Source: Staphylotrichum longicolle (Eukaryota > Ascomycota > Sordariomycetes > Sordariales > Chaetomiaceae). Taken from it: a DNA stretch of 64,000 nt. This document shows, in pieces, positions 1-11,700 of the stretch. Position numbers and translations under genes: made by a program. Each line of letters begins with the position of its first letter. Position 1 is the stretch's first letter. Below the pieces are notes generated by a model. It was not told where the DNA came from, did no database searches, and worked only from the letters and a program-made list of their open reading frames with translations. Location of the stretch: assembly GCA_019096155.1 (NCBI GenBank), contig JAHCVI010000002.1:3844001-3908000 (forward strand). Direction: 5' to 3'.

Positions 1-3000
1 CAGAGGAACCCCCGGCCTCCTCCTCCCGCCGTGCGCAGCGCAGCACCCCCGCCGCCGCGGTCCGCCCAGCGAGCCCAGCCAGAGACCAACGCCGAGCGCG
101 AGATGGGCAAGGTGCTCGAGCTGATCAAGCAGGACTGGCCGGCCATGTGCGAGAACGACTGCATCCCCGTCCAGCTTGCCCTGCAGCTGCTCGACACCAG
201 CTCCGTCGGCCGCGCCCACGAGTACCGCAACTTCCAGCGAACCCACCAGTACCTGCAGGACTCGCTCAAGAAGATCGTCCACGAGTACCACCAGGGCTTC
301 AACAGCTCCATCGGCACCTTCCACAAGATCCAGGGGAGCATACAGACGTCGCAGAAGAAGGTGCGCGCGCTCAAGGAGTCGCTGGCATCCTCCAAGCTCG
401 CCCTCTGCACGACAGACTCGGAGCTCAAAAAGCTGCACTCGACGTCGCACATGTACGATGACGTGCTACAGACCCTGAACGAGCTGGATGATCTGCGCAC
501 CGTTCCCGACCAGCTCGAGGCCAGGATATCCGAGAAGCGCTTCCTTACGGCCGTCGAGGTTCTCCAGAATGCGCTGCGGAAACTGACAAGGCCCGAGCTG
601 GATGGGATCGGAGCCTTGAGCGACCTGCGCAGCTACTTGGCAAACCAGGAGACAGCCCTCATGGACATCCTAGTCGAAGAGCTGCATGAGCACCTCTATC
701 TCAAGTCTCCCTACTGCCAAGAGAGGTGGCAGAACCTTGCCAAGTCGCAGGGCGCCTTTGGCGAGGCCTTCAAGGACGCCCCAGCCGTGGCACCTTTCCA
801 CGCCGTCTTTGACGCTATCGACTGGGACCGATCCGTGACAGAGGATCCCCACAAGAACCCCGAGGCCGACACCTTCTACTACGTTACGCTGCTGGTCGAG
901 TCTCTCAACCGGCTGGGGAGATTAGAGTCCGCCGTAGACACGCTGAAGCAGCGGCTCCCTGTTGAGCTGTTTGCCGTGGTCAATGAAACCATCAACGACA
1001 TCGACCAGAAGCACCCTAGCTCGCTGAGGGGTGGATCAAATGGGTCGCATGGGCTACATATCTACGGCCAGCGCGAGACCAGGATGAGAGCCGATGTCAT
1101 CTACGATTTGCTCTGGACGCTTTACGGCAAGTTCGAGGCAATCGCCGAAGGCCACCGCGTTTTCCACGAATCCATCAAGGCGTTAATCCGCCGCGAGGGT
1201 GCTGGTAACAATATCGCCCTGCTGGGCAGTTTCAAGGAGCTTTGGAACCTGTACCAGAACGAGATCCGCTCCCTGTTGCACAACTACGTCACAACCGACG
1301 CCGATGTTTACCAGTTCCGCTCATCGCCCAGGCCTGGCGTAGGGCTCAACGGCGGCAAGGATGCGTCGCGGGAGCACCTTTTCAAGTTCTCCGAGGTTGA
1401 CTCCAAGTCGGTCGAGATGACGACCGAGTACGAAGCACTGGACGGCATCATTAGGGCTGCAGTTCCAGGCTTGACCTCCAACTCGCGAAAGGATAATAAG
1501 AAGGCCGGTCTGGTTGTTCCACGGTCCGACCCCGCTGCGAGGAAGAGCACGGGTGCTGGTTATGGCAGCAGCCAGGGCAGCGGAACATACAAGTCCCTGG
1601 TCGAGCCCAGCGTGTTCAACATGAGCCTGCTGCTGCCGCCCACGCTCGTCTTCCTCCAGCGGCTCAAGAACATCGTCCCGCCGGGTTCGGACCTGGCGAC
1701 CAGCACTCTCACGTCGTTCCTCGACAACTTCCTTGTTAATGTCTTCCAGCCGCAGCTCGACGAAACCCTTGGCAAGCTCAGCGACACCGTCTTTGGCGAA
1801 GCGGACGCCTTCCTACAGGACCCCGAGTGGGCGCGGGTCGCCAAGCGGCCCGTCTTCAAGGGCGCCACTTCTTCACCATCGTCACAGCATTCTGCCGGAT
1901 GCTGGGCACATCCCCCACGACCAAGCGCTCAGCTCGCTCATCATCACGCAGATGCTCAGGTACTACGACAGGTGCTTCAACTGGTACAAGGCGCTCGTGA
2001 CCAAGACGCAAGAAGAGGCGTCGAGCGCCCAGGAGCTGCGGGCGTCCGCCGTCATGGCACTCGAACCGAGCGAGATCCACGAGACGATGCAGAAGCTGTG
2101 GCAGTCCGAGACGACGGATCTCGAGCTGCTCGAGAAGGAAGCCAGCCTCCTCATGGCGGCGACCAAGGAGAAGAAGCTCGAGGCCAGCGACATCATCCAG
2201 GACCGCGACACCATCTCGTCGCTGTGTCTCCTGTACACCAGCATGAAGTGGCTCTCGGTCAAGATCCTCAGCCTGCGGCACATCACCAAGAACGAGACCG
2301 ACTCATCCCGCTCCGCCCTCCCCAAAGCAGAAAAGAAGCGCTGGACGCTGCTCAACGATCCGAACAAGGCCACAGCAGACGAAGGCCCCGTCTACCTGCC
2401 CATGACGCAGGAGACAGTCCAGTACGTCCCTCACCCCCTTCCGCCTCTAGCGAGAGCCAAACTAACCACGCTCCGTTCCCCAGATCCTTCGACAGCATCC
2501 TCACCTCCTACACCTCCCTCGCCACCACGGCCCTCCTGACCCTGCACTCCGAAGTGCGCTGCCGCATCCTCCACTCCCTCTTCACCGCCCTCTCCCCGTC
2601 CCAAACGGCGCCCTACCTGCTCGACCAGGCCGTCACGGATCCGGACCCGCAGATCCTGGCCCTCAACGCCGAGATGGTCGCCTTCGACGAGATCACGTCG
2701 CACGTCCTGCGCGAGCGCGAGGTCGGCTTCGTCCGCGCCGGGCTGGCGCTGCTGGTGAACGCGTACCTGGTCGCCAACGCGCCCATGACGGCGCCCATGA
2801 ACGCCAAGGGGTGCGGCCGCATGCGCCTCAACGTGCTGGTGCTGCAGCAGAACCTGCGGAACATCGAGGAGGGCGCGGACCTGGGGCGGGCGGCGGGGTA
2901 CTTTGAGCTGTTTGAGATGGGCCCGGACGCGATCGTGAAGCGGGCGAGGGAGGATGCGGAGAAGGCGAGGGCGTCCTCGCCCGCAGCGGCATCCGCTGTT

Positions 3001-3216
3001 GGTGATGGCGGGGATGGGCAGCAGGACGGTGGTGGTAAGGAAGGGAGTGAGGGGAGGTGTGGTGGGGTGAGGTTTACGTATGACGAGCTCAAGGCGCTGC
3101 TGGAGCTGTGCTACAGCGAGCAGCTGGCGGATCCGGAGAGGGGCGTGGCGGCCGCGGCGAAGAGGCAGTTGGCGGACAAGCTGCTGGGGTTGAGCGAGTA
3201 TATGTGGCAGAGCTAG
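1..3216 (+). CDS. SEC8: Exocyst complex subunit Sec8 (5' partial, two apparent frameshifts)
   Basis: Sec8/EXOC4 is a subunit of the octameric exocyst, which tethers secretory vesicles to the plasma membrane at sites of polarised growth. The reading frame is already open at base 1, so the true start lies off the window. The N-terminal Sec8 domain is clear, with family signatures such as FNSSIGTFHKIQ and TSQKKVRALKESL (about 295-385). The C-terminal part resumes with SSLIITQMLRYYDRCFNWYK and ends in NVLVLQQNLRNIEEGA. One intron lies at 2422-2483 (GTACGT...CAG, CTAAC at 2462); splicing restores the TVQ-SFDSILTSY junction. The coding frame shifts near 1869 and again near 1912, each explained by one missing base; the second is in a C run. 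About 1,050 residues would be encoded, normal for the family. Identification is confident; the frameshifts are probably sequence errors. Confidence 0.93.
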   Translation, partial: QRNPRPPPPAVRSAAPPPPRSAQRAQPETNAEREMGKVLELIKQDWPAMCENDCIPVQLALQLLDTSSVGRAHEYRNFQRTHQYLQDSLKKIVHEYHQGFNSSIGTFHKIQGSIQTSQKKVRALKESLASSKLALCTTDSELKKLHSTSHMYDDVLQTLNELDDLRTVPDQLEARISEKRFLTAVEVLQNALRKLTRPELDGIGALSDLRSYLANQETALMDILVEELHEHLYLKSPYCQERWQNLAKSQGAFGEAFKDAPAVAPFHAVFDAIDWDRSVTEDPHKNPEADTFYYVTLLVESLNRLGRLESAVDTLKQRLPVELFAVVNETINDIDQKHPSSLRGGSNGSHGLHIYGQRETRMRADVIYDLLWTLYGKFEAIAEGHRVFHESIKALIRREGAGNNIALLGSFKELWNLYQNEIRSLLHNYVTTDADVYQFRSSPRPGVGLNGGKDASREHLFKFSEVDSKSVEMTTEYEALDGIIRAAVPGLTSNSRKDNKKAGLVVPRSDPAARKSTGAGYGSSQGSGTYKSLVEPSVFNMSLLLPPTLVFLQRLKNIVPPGSDLATSTLTSFLDNFLVNVFQPQLDETLGKLSDTVFGEADAFLQDPEWARVAKRPVFKGATSSPSSQHSAGCWAHPPRPSAQLAHHHADAQVLRQVLQLVQGARDQDARRGVERPGAAGVRRHGTRTERDPRDDAEAVAVRDDGSRAAREGSQPPHGGDQGEEARGQRHHPGPRHHLVAVSPVHQHEVALGQDPQPAAHHQERDRLIPLRPPQSRKEALDAAQRSEQGHSRRRPRLPAHDAGDSPVRPSPPSASSESQTNHAPFPRSFDSILTSYTSLATTALLTLHSEVRCRILHSLFTALSPSQTAPYLLDQAVTDPDPQILALNAEMVAFDEITSHVLREREVGFVRAGLALLVNAYLVANAPMTAPMNAKGCGRMRLNVLVLQQNLRNIEEGADLGRAAGYFELFEMGPDAIVKRAREDAEKARASSPAAASAVGDGGDGQQDGGGKEGSEGRCGGVRFTYDELKALLELCYSEQLADPERGVAAAAKRQLADKLLGLSEYMWQS
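2422..2483 (+). other. SEC8 intron
   Basis: GTACGT donor, CAG acceptor and an ACTAAC branch site 22 nt before the acceptor. Removing these 62 nt joins two frames into one continuous Sec8 sequence. Confidence 0.88.
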
Positions 3217-5349
3217 GCTTGAGTTTTCGTCGAGGCATTTGTCAAGCTGGAGCTTGCTTGGGTGGAAAAGGGGTTGTGGGGTTTCTGGAACGGGCAGCGA
3301 CCTGTGCATTGACGAGGTTGTATCTTTGTGCAGGACGAGAACAGCCATTCATTCGTCTGGCTGCTATTCTTCGAAACAGAGCTGATGCGCATATGTGAGA
3401 TGGCAACCCAGGAACATGCAATCGAGCAACAGGTGCGATATACATTTCATATCACAGTTGAAGGCTATACCTCGTTAAGGTCCACGAAGAACAGACATGA
3501 GGCAGAGCAGGAGTTGCTTTGGTGCAACACCACCACCACCGTTGAAGAACTCAGAGCCAACCCAAAACAAAACACAACAGCAATTTGGCAGGGTGTGGTT
3601 ACAAGTCCGAGCCCTGGTCGGAGTTTGAAACAACCCCGAGTCTGTTTCCGTGGGAACGCACAGAGGGCCTGGCTGGCTGAGGGAGGCAGCATGAGGCTTG
3701 TGCAGTGGAAGGACGGGAGCTGTCGATCAGTGCGGGGTTTCCATCTACGAAAGGGAGAAAGATTGGTTGGAGGGCGGTTGCTTGCTGGGTCAGGTCAGGT
3801 GGCGCGTAGTGTTTGGAGGAGGGGGGGAGGTGGTCTGCCAATGCTTTGCGTAAATTGCTATTGTTGTGGGACAAAGAGCGCTTGATGGGCGTTTTTTTTG
3901 AGTGGGAGAGAAAGTTGGATCGCGGAACGAGGTGGCGATGGTGTAGCTTGGTCAAGTGCACCTTCGTGTCAATTACCTACTGTACCTTGAATAAAAGATC
4001 GCTGTCCAGCTGAGGTGGTGGGGTTAGAGCTGTTTAGTTGCAGCTGTCGAGGGGCCTGAAGAGGGCGGTGCACATGGTGGAGCTGTGGTTGACAATGGAC
4101 AGTCTGACAAGACGAACTCCACTCCGACCCGAAGAGCATGGAAAAGTCAATTACGGGATCATTTCAAGATGGAGATTGAAAAAAACGGTGGTTTCCAGAA
4201 GCCACAATGCGTTGCTTGGAATACCCGAGGAAACGAACGAAGACTGCAGCGGCGTTGCTCATGCGGGGAACACTCCCTGTGCTCAAGGCCACGCCCCCTT
4301 TTTTCTTGGGGGACCTACCCCTGGGAGGCAAATTAAGGGACCATGTTGAGGACCATGAAATAGGTACTGACACTGACATGGTATAGGACGGACCCCAAGA
4401 TAACTTTCCCACCGTCAACAAACAAAGTCAACACAAGGCTCAGCAGGAAATCTGTGGCTTCTCGGAGCAGAGAGCCTCCGCTGAGAAGTTGGTCCAACAG
4501 TTCTGGACCATGGAGAACAAGAAACATGAACCGCTGGTGGTGACGTTGACTTCACACTTCCAGCCAAGGCTCGAAACGCGAAAAGCTTGGTGCTGTGTTA
4601 ATGGCCGAGATTACGCTGATAAGAGGTGACATTGTCTGCAGCCTCCCTGTTGTTGAGAGTGTTCGGTATTGCTCCAACAGTCGCCTGCTAAGGCTGCTGC
4701 AGAGTCCCTGATCCTGCATCCACACCAGGGACCAACCTGAGCTGGGTGCTCTCGAGGGCACTGTCCAATGGCCAACGAGGTCCGCACAGCGACTCTCACA
4801 AGGTGGACCCCGAGGGTGCCGAAATCAGCGCCCGCAGCTGGCCCCAAGCCTCCCCGGCCTGTCGCGCCCCACCACGGGCCAGTGCAAGTGGGAACCATGC
4901 CCCTTTTAACACTCCCCTTCCATTAAAATGCGGTGGTGAGGCGGGCTCGCCGTTTTGCAAGCCTTGCATTGGCTGATTTCTTTCCCTTCCCGACTGGCGA
5001 CAGGAGAAGCTTGGAAGCCACAGCACCTCTGCAGTCGTTGTTCTGCTCTCCTGCAGCCGCCCCTCGACATCATCGCCGTCAATGCGGATGCGTCGCTCGT
5101 TCTGTTGTTTTGCTTCCTGATCCCCCGTTCCCGATTCCGCCGGTTTGTGTGGGTCTTTCGCTTCCCGCGTCTGGTGTTGCGGCGACAACCTCGCATTCAT
5201 TTCTCCCTTCCGGAACACCTGCCATTCCGCCCTTCCGCCCTTCCGTCGTGCAACTGTCCGGAACCGCGGGTTTGCCAACTTTCTCGGTCGTTCTGCTCTG
5301 CCGCCTTCCTGAGACCGCTCTCTCCATCAATACTCCGTCGTCGCCCGCC
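3217..5349. other. Gene-free interval between SEC8 and KNR4
   Basis: I see no conserved coding sequence on either strand. The left part should hold the SEC8 3' UTR. The right part, from about 4900, is CT-rich and probably contains the KNR4 promoter and 5' UTR. Several overlapping open frames at 4930-5490 are composition-driven and run into the KNR4 first exons. Confidence 0.6.
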
Positions 5350-7081
5350 ATGGCCTCGTACGTTTCGTCCCCGAATCGGTCTGTCTCGTATGTTTCTGGA
5401 GTTGCTGACCGCCGCGCGTTCCTGGGTTTGCAGAATAGGATCCGTCTTCCGCTCGTTCTGGCATACCATGACCAGCGATGACCGACGTTAGCGCGCCCGC
5501 AAAAACAGCTGTCGCCGTCCCTGTTTGCTGACGAGAATACCAGATTCCACCTACGACTCTCCATATCGAACCGGGCGCCATGTTCCCTTGAACGCGAGGA
5601 ACGGCTTGACCTCGGTCGCGACCGCCAATGAATCACGCGCCGACATCACATCACCCTACCACGACGAATCGGGTCGCCACTCGTCGTCCACCTTTGAGGT
5701 CACCCACGGAGGCCGCGTAGCCTCGCCGAGTTCCAACAGGCCCTACTCTCCCGGCATGAGATCGCAGAGCGCGCGGCAGTCGAGCACGAATGACGGTTTC
5801 GAAATGCAGAGCCCAACAGGCGAGATCCCGATGCAGCCATTCCAGCATGGCCTGCCGCCGCCGCCGCCGGTCGCCAACTCGTGGAACAAGATCGACAGAT
5901 GGGCCGAGGAGAACTACCCTGAGCTGTTTGACCAGCTGTGCGAAGGATGCACCAGCAACGACCTCAACGAACTGGAGCACCAGCTCGACTGCTCCCTCCC
6001 GCAGGATGTACGGGAGTCCCTGCAGATGCATGACGGACAGGAGCGCGGCGGCATTCCCACGGGCATCATTTTCAGCTCCATGCTTCTCGACTGCGAGGAA
6101 ATCGTGCAGGAATGGGAGAACTGGCGCAAGGTCAACCGGGAATTCCTGCTCGAGCCCACTTTCCCCAGGCCAGCGGTTCCGTCAAAGGCTCACGGCGGGA
6201 GCAGCCACGCGTCTTCATCAACGGCCGCCGCATCCAGCTCGGCTCCCACGTCGCCCCGTAACGCGAACTGGAGGCAAGACCTGCTGGCTCGTCAGGATTG
6301 CGTTCCCCCTAATGCGATTCAGAAGGCATATGCCCACCCTGCGTGGATCCCCCTCGTGCGGGACTGGGGTGGCAACAACCTGGCTGTCGACCTTGCGCCT
6401 GGTCCCAAGGGGCAGTGGGGCCAGGTCATTCTCTTTGGCCGGGACTACGATACAAAGTACGTGGTCGCGCGGTCATGGGCCGCTTTTCTGGGTGTGGTGG
6501 CGGACGATCTGAGCAGCGGGAGGTGGTTTGTCGACGAGGACTCGGGCGAGCTCAAGCTGCGCGAGTTCAAGCAGACGCGTGTGGAGCCAGGCTACTTCGA
6601 CATCCTGAGGTGGAGGATGGACCAAAAGTACGGGCGCACAGCCAACAAGCGCAAGTCGATGGCGCCGGGGGCGAGCTCGCTTAGCGCGCCAAACTCGCCC
6701 TACGCCAACCCGACCGAGCCTAACGGTGAGCGCCGCGGCCGTTCGATGCAGCGTCTCAACCCCATCTCGCCCATCCCAAGCCCTATCGGGCGTGGTTATG
6801 GGAAGGCGAGCCCCCTGGCGCGGGTGCAAGAGGAGGCAGGGGCCGCGGGTTCCGGCACCTCGAGCGCAGCCGGAGACAAGCTTGTCGAGGTCGACACTCC
6901 GCGGCAAAGCAACGAAGAGAACAAGGAGAACACGGCTCCGAGGTTAGCAGCCTTGACCAACGGTGATGCGCCCGCCCCCGACGAGACCAAGCCGGAAACT
7001 CAAGCACCAGCCCCGTCAGCGGTCGCCAGCGGCAAGAAGCCTGCTGTGGAAGTCGAGGCCATGAAGACGATTGAGATTTGA
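5350..7081 (+). CDS. KNR4: KNR4/SMI1 family cell-wall assembly regulator
   Basis: Knr4/Smi1 (GS-1 in Neurospora) coordinates beta-1,3-glucan synthesis with cell-wall-integrity signalling. The SMI1_KNR4 domain is unmistakable: WNKIDRWAEENYPELF, the MHDGQ motif, then NAIQKAYAHPAWIPLV and NLAVDLAPGPKGQWGQ, nearly identical in spacing to yeast Knr4. I infer three exons: 5350-5357 (only 8 nt), 5434-5486 and 5544-7081. They give 532 residues beginning MASIGSVFRSFWH. The start is chosen because both splice junctions restore a continuous frame into STYDSPYRTG; the long exon alone has no ATG at the right place. The C-terminal third is Ser/Pro/Ala-rich, predicted disordered, and poorly conserved in the family. 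The first-exon structure is an inference from splice signals. Confidence 0.93.
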
Positions 7082-8085
7082 GGGGGGCGCGGATGCTACG
7101 ACCAGTCATGAGTTGCGGGCATGCGCTGGCGGAACCTGCACGGATTTCATAACATACATACATCGGGCGAGGAACAACTCCGGCGTTGCAGGCGTCTTTG
7201 GATCAGATATCGATACATCGATCCGGATGGGACTTTTTTTTTTCTTCCCCTTTCGTTCATGGAGTCGCTCAAGTCCTCCACCGCCCTTCTGTTTCTGGTG
7301 GTCATCCTCATTTTGCGAGCTCAACGGCCCGCGCGTTCGAGTTTCAACTTGCCCTGGGCTGGGGCCGCTCCTTTTCTTCGTGACTTTCGGGGCCGCGTGA
7401 CTTGGGATGATGAGAAGGGCGGAAAGAGAGAAGCATGTTATTCCGTTGTACATCATTATACTTGGGGCGGGGGGGGGTTATTATTCGCTACCTAATTCGG
7501 GCCTTGGTCTTCGTTTCTTCTTTCTGGCGGGATGGAAGCAAGATGAAAGGCTCTTGTGCACTGCGATGGTAGATTAATGGGCCATAGCGTTTCGTGTCTT
7601 GTTGGCTATAAACCCACATGCCAACAGTGTCTGTGTTTTTCTCTGCATCTTCCCAACTGGACGGCTTAGGCATCGAGTACTTGAGCGGAAGTTCCTTGTT
7701 CCCATGTGATTCCATCCGGGTTGACTGACGACGATGGACTTCAGGGGGTGTCACGTGGCCGTCCCTGCTAGCCCCCGGAACGTTGCCAAGACTATCAGCC
7801 TTGGTTGGGTGGGTCCGTCAGCCTGCCACTCCCAACGTCGTCATCCTCCACAGAGCTGAGCTCAAGCCTCGTGCATCTCGCGACCAACGACGGCGACCAC
7901 GACCACGACGCATAGCGGCACGACGATTTGTGCAGATACAGTACCAGAGTCCATCCCGACAAGCAAATACACTCCTCGGCCTTGCGATACCACCGGCTCG
8001 TGTCGACTTGCTCCCTCCCCTTTCCAATCCCATCTTTCGCGCCCTTGCCTTCGCACCGGGCAAACAGACCAGATAGACCACCGCC
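7082..8085. other. Intergenic, KNR4 3' region and VPS68 promoter
   Basis: No conserved coding sequence seen. Short T and G runs at about 7220-7480 fit a 3' UTR. The stretch from about 7850 is CA/CG-rich and ends directly at the VPS68 ATG. Confidence 0.6.
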
Positions 8086-8783
8086 ATGTCCGAAGACCGC
8101 CTCTGGAAGTTCCGCAGGCCGGAATGGCTCAATAGCGTCTGGGCGCGCAACGCAGGCGTCTATGCCGCCGGCGGCCTGGTAATGGCCCTCCCCCCAACCA
8201 CACCCCGCAAACCACCACCAAACCCATGATAGAGGGCTAACCACCACTCCCCCAAAAACCCACAGTTCTCCCTCGCCTTCTACATCCTCCTCGACTCGGC
8301 CGTCTGGTCCAAGTCGGCCCTCAACGGCTCCTCCATCCACATCACCTTTGTCGACTGGCTGCCCTTCATCTTCTCGAGCCTCGGCATGCTCATCATCAAC
8401 AGCGTCGAGAAGGCGCGGCTGTCGGCCGACTCGTTCAGCTACTCCGGGTCGGGCGTCGCGTGGAAGGCGCGCGTCGTGCTGTTCCTCGGCTTCGCGGCGC
8501 TCGCGGGCGGCATGGCGGGCGGCGTGACCGTGTTCGTGCTGCGGTTCGTGGTCCCCGGGGTGCCGTTCCCCGCGATGACGATGGGGGTGGAGAACGTGGT
8601 GGCTAATGGGCTGGTTGGGTTGAGGTGAGTTTTGTTATACTCCTCGTTTTTTGACTCTCTTTTAGGTTCTTTTTGAAGAATGGGGTTGCTGACAGCTGCT
8701 GGGTTGGTTGGGGTTACAGCTCGGTGGTACTGTGGGTTAGCCAGAATATGGAGGACGAGTACTCGTACAATCTCGCTCTGTGA
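8086..8783 (+). CDS. VPS68: Vps68 / TMEM50 (UPF0220) family membrane protein
   Basis: Vps68 works with Vps55 at the late endosome in sorting to the vacuole. Three exons (8086-8178, 8266-8624, 8720-8783) give 171 residues; yeast Vps68 is of similar length (184). Four hydrophobic segments are visible: around residues 24-46 (VYAAGGLFSLAFYILLDSAV, built across the first splice junction), 60-80 (WLPFIFSSLGMLIINSVEKARL), 98-122, and 133-155. The VEKARL stretch after the second segment and the short hydrophilic tail ending NMEDEYSYNLAL are typical of the family. Both introns have GT-AG ends and preserve phase (0 and 2). The identification rests on topology and local motifs, so it is slightly less certain than for the enzymes. 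Confidence 0.9.
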
Positions 8784-11700
8784 GCTGGGTCGTACAGTCA
8801 GGGTGTCTGGGTGGCAGATCTTGAAGTCTGGGGAGATCGAGAAGGTTCTTGGGGGCGGCACGAATTCAAGAGGTCGCTGGTCGCGGTCGGATCACGGGTT
8901 GGATGGTCTGGCGGCCACTCTGGCTCTGGCGCTTTGCGGGTTAAGCGGCATGTTGAGGCGCTTGGGTATGATGTATGATTTGGAGGCAGCCGGTATCTAT
9001 CATTTATCTTTGTGCCAACCTTGGGCGAGTACAGTGTGAGACAGATCCCTGTGTCGTTGCGATTTGGCTCTCTCCAGAAACTCTGTCATGGTTCTCCAAC
9101 GCTTCGTGCCGAAGAGAACATGCAACGTTGACCCAACCGACAACATGAAATGGAAAGAAGGGAAAGGAGGGAAAAAAACACAAAAAGCTTACCGGCTCAC
9201 CTCCCCCTCGGTTCCGGGATCGGGAAGCCGGCTACGAAAACGCTCTTTTTGAGTGTTTTACTTCGCAATCAAACCGGTGACCTCTCTTGTTTGAGAGGTG
9301 CAATTCGATCGTTGCTGGCCGTCGGGCCGGACTCTCCCCATTGCGCCATTTGGCCCTTTGGGGAGAGCCGGTGAGATAGGGAATGCGGGAACTTCTATAT
9401 CTGGTGTGGGCAGGAAGGTACGTGAGTTGCCCAGGAGCTTGGGGCAGGGCTGGGTCTGAGCCTGGGTTTACGGACTCGGTCGAATCTTTAGCTTCCCGTG
9501 ACGAGTGTCATCTACATATTATAGCATACTCGCTCCTCTTTATGGCCGCACGGTTTACAAACCCAGGGAACTATTCCCTCTCTTCGCTATCATCGCCCCA
9601 TTCTTGATGCGGACCTCATAGGCTGTCAAACAGTCAAACGAGCTTGCGAGTGTTGGGGAGAGAGGAGACGGGTGCTTTACTCCCAGCAGATTTATCTCCT
9701 TCTGTCACAGCTTCATGCGCTGAGCTCTCTTCATGCCCCTGAGGAAGGATTAGGTTCTTAAGGATGGGGTGCGGGTTCGCGAGAGTGTGCAGGTATAGTC
9801 CGCCGTGGTCTCCCCGCCATGGCTCAGCCTGTCAACACCTCTGTGTCTCGGAACCTCGTGAAGTACGGCTTGGAGCTGCTTGTTTGTTCGGCTCATGAGT
9901 TCAGTTCTCGAAATAGAACTGTCGTCCGGGTTCCTGGGATCGGAAAATTTACCTCAGGAGTCAAACCGCCATTGCCACGTTGTTGCTCCCGTTACTCTGG
10001 CGCACGGGGTGATGGACAAGCAGACAGTTTGAGCAGACCGCCTGCCGCATTTCAGGTCTGCATCTCCACCACAATAGTCTTCAGCATTGTGGTGCCGTGG
10101 GAAAGACATCTTAAGTGGCCTATCTTCCTGGCCCTGGGAGAAATCGGCATGTAACACCCTCATTTTGGGCGACGCGCTGCAGGTATCCAGCTTGTGTGTT
10201 GTCTTTCAGCCACAACGGGGGACACCGAGTCTGGCGGAGCATTATCAACGCGTCACTGGAGTGATGGACATAGACCGCATCTTCGGAATCTCAGTCACAT
10301 CATAGACATGTCCGCCTCCGCGACCTCGTCACCCATGTCTCAGACGTGTCACGGTTGCTGCGCCGCTGATGTCTCTTGTTCTTGCCTCCCACGGATCGTA
10401 AAAGTTGGGATGGCTGGATGGGTGTCGTAGCACAAGGGCAGGAACATGCATTGGAAGGATGCATGGGCGTAGAGTTAGCGATCTCGGGGTGGTTCCGGGT
10501 GTTCCCGCCGGTGACCAAGACACCCATGTTCCACATTCGAATGGCCCCAGGGAGGGCTCCTGGGTTGTGGTTAGTAAGTTGTAAAAGTCAATGCTAGGTA
10601 GCTGCTGTCTGTGTCAATGCTGGACCATGTCTCGCTCGATCGAGATGCCAGAGTTCCTCGACGGTTGTCACCAAGCTTCCAAAGGACCCCAGGTAGCGCG
10701 GAAGCTTTGGGGTTATCACAACCGCCAAGTCAACAACTGCGTATACGATGCACGCTGCCCAAAGCGGAGCGAACCGCGCCGGGCCCGACAATGCCGACTG
10801 GATGGCAGAGGGGTGGTTGCTGACTTGCATGATGCTGCAAGTTTCAGAGTCCTGAGCTGGCAACTCGAGGCCACGAGGAGAGGACGAGGAGGGAACAACG
10901 GAGGATGCCACCGCAACAACTGCCCTGAATAGATGGCTTCGCAAGAGAGCGTTGGCCGGGGCATATTGTCAATAATGCACATGGCACCGTGGTGTTGAAC
11001 CCCTGAGGTCCTGGTGCCGGGGGGGAAGCACTTTGATGTTCCCCAATCATGCGTCCGCCGATGATTTGGGTTTCCTCTTTTGGGCGTCCCGGACAGGAAA
11101 CAGGAGGTCGGGTTACATGCAGTTGCAGACTCCGGTTAGCTCCGAGAGGGTCGTCGAAAACGAAATCTGGAAGGCATAACGTTGGCCTGTGGGATTGAGT
11201 GGCCGGCTATGCAGACCTATGCAGCAGGCCCGGGGAACTAGCAAATGGAAGGAGGGCAAGATGCAGCAGCTGCCGAGGAGCATGACATCCCATCGACACA
11301 AGTTGAACCAACGCAGAGGAACACTCTGCTGTCCTGTGACTGTTCTCTGACCTGCGTCCTCTCTGGCTGGTCGCTCTTTCCTTCGACCTGGGCTCTTGTG
11401 CCGAGACGGGCAGCTGCGGTGATGGAGTCAGTGCGTGAGGACCTGGTAGACCCGCTGGGCGAAAGCACAGATCCCGTCCACGTTAGTTATTGTCACTGGC
11501 TGACCCCCACCTGTCAACTTTTGTGCCCCCCCCCGCAGTCTGCTCTGAGGCAACCAAAGTGAGCAGTGAAACAAGCGCTCAGGTCGCACTCCGCCAGTCG
11601 TCACCCTGACCGGTTGCCCCAGACTCTCGGGAAAGTTGCAGCAACAGCAGCAAGCAATATGTCCATCGACATAGCTTGGGAGTCACATGCTCAATCACCG

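Noticed and set aside
4933..5491. Two overlapping frames upstream of KNR4
   Set aside because: They run through the KNR4 leader and first introns. Only the short parts that splice into STYDSPYRTG are coding.
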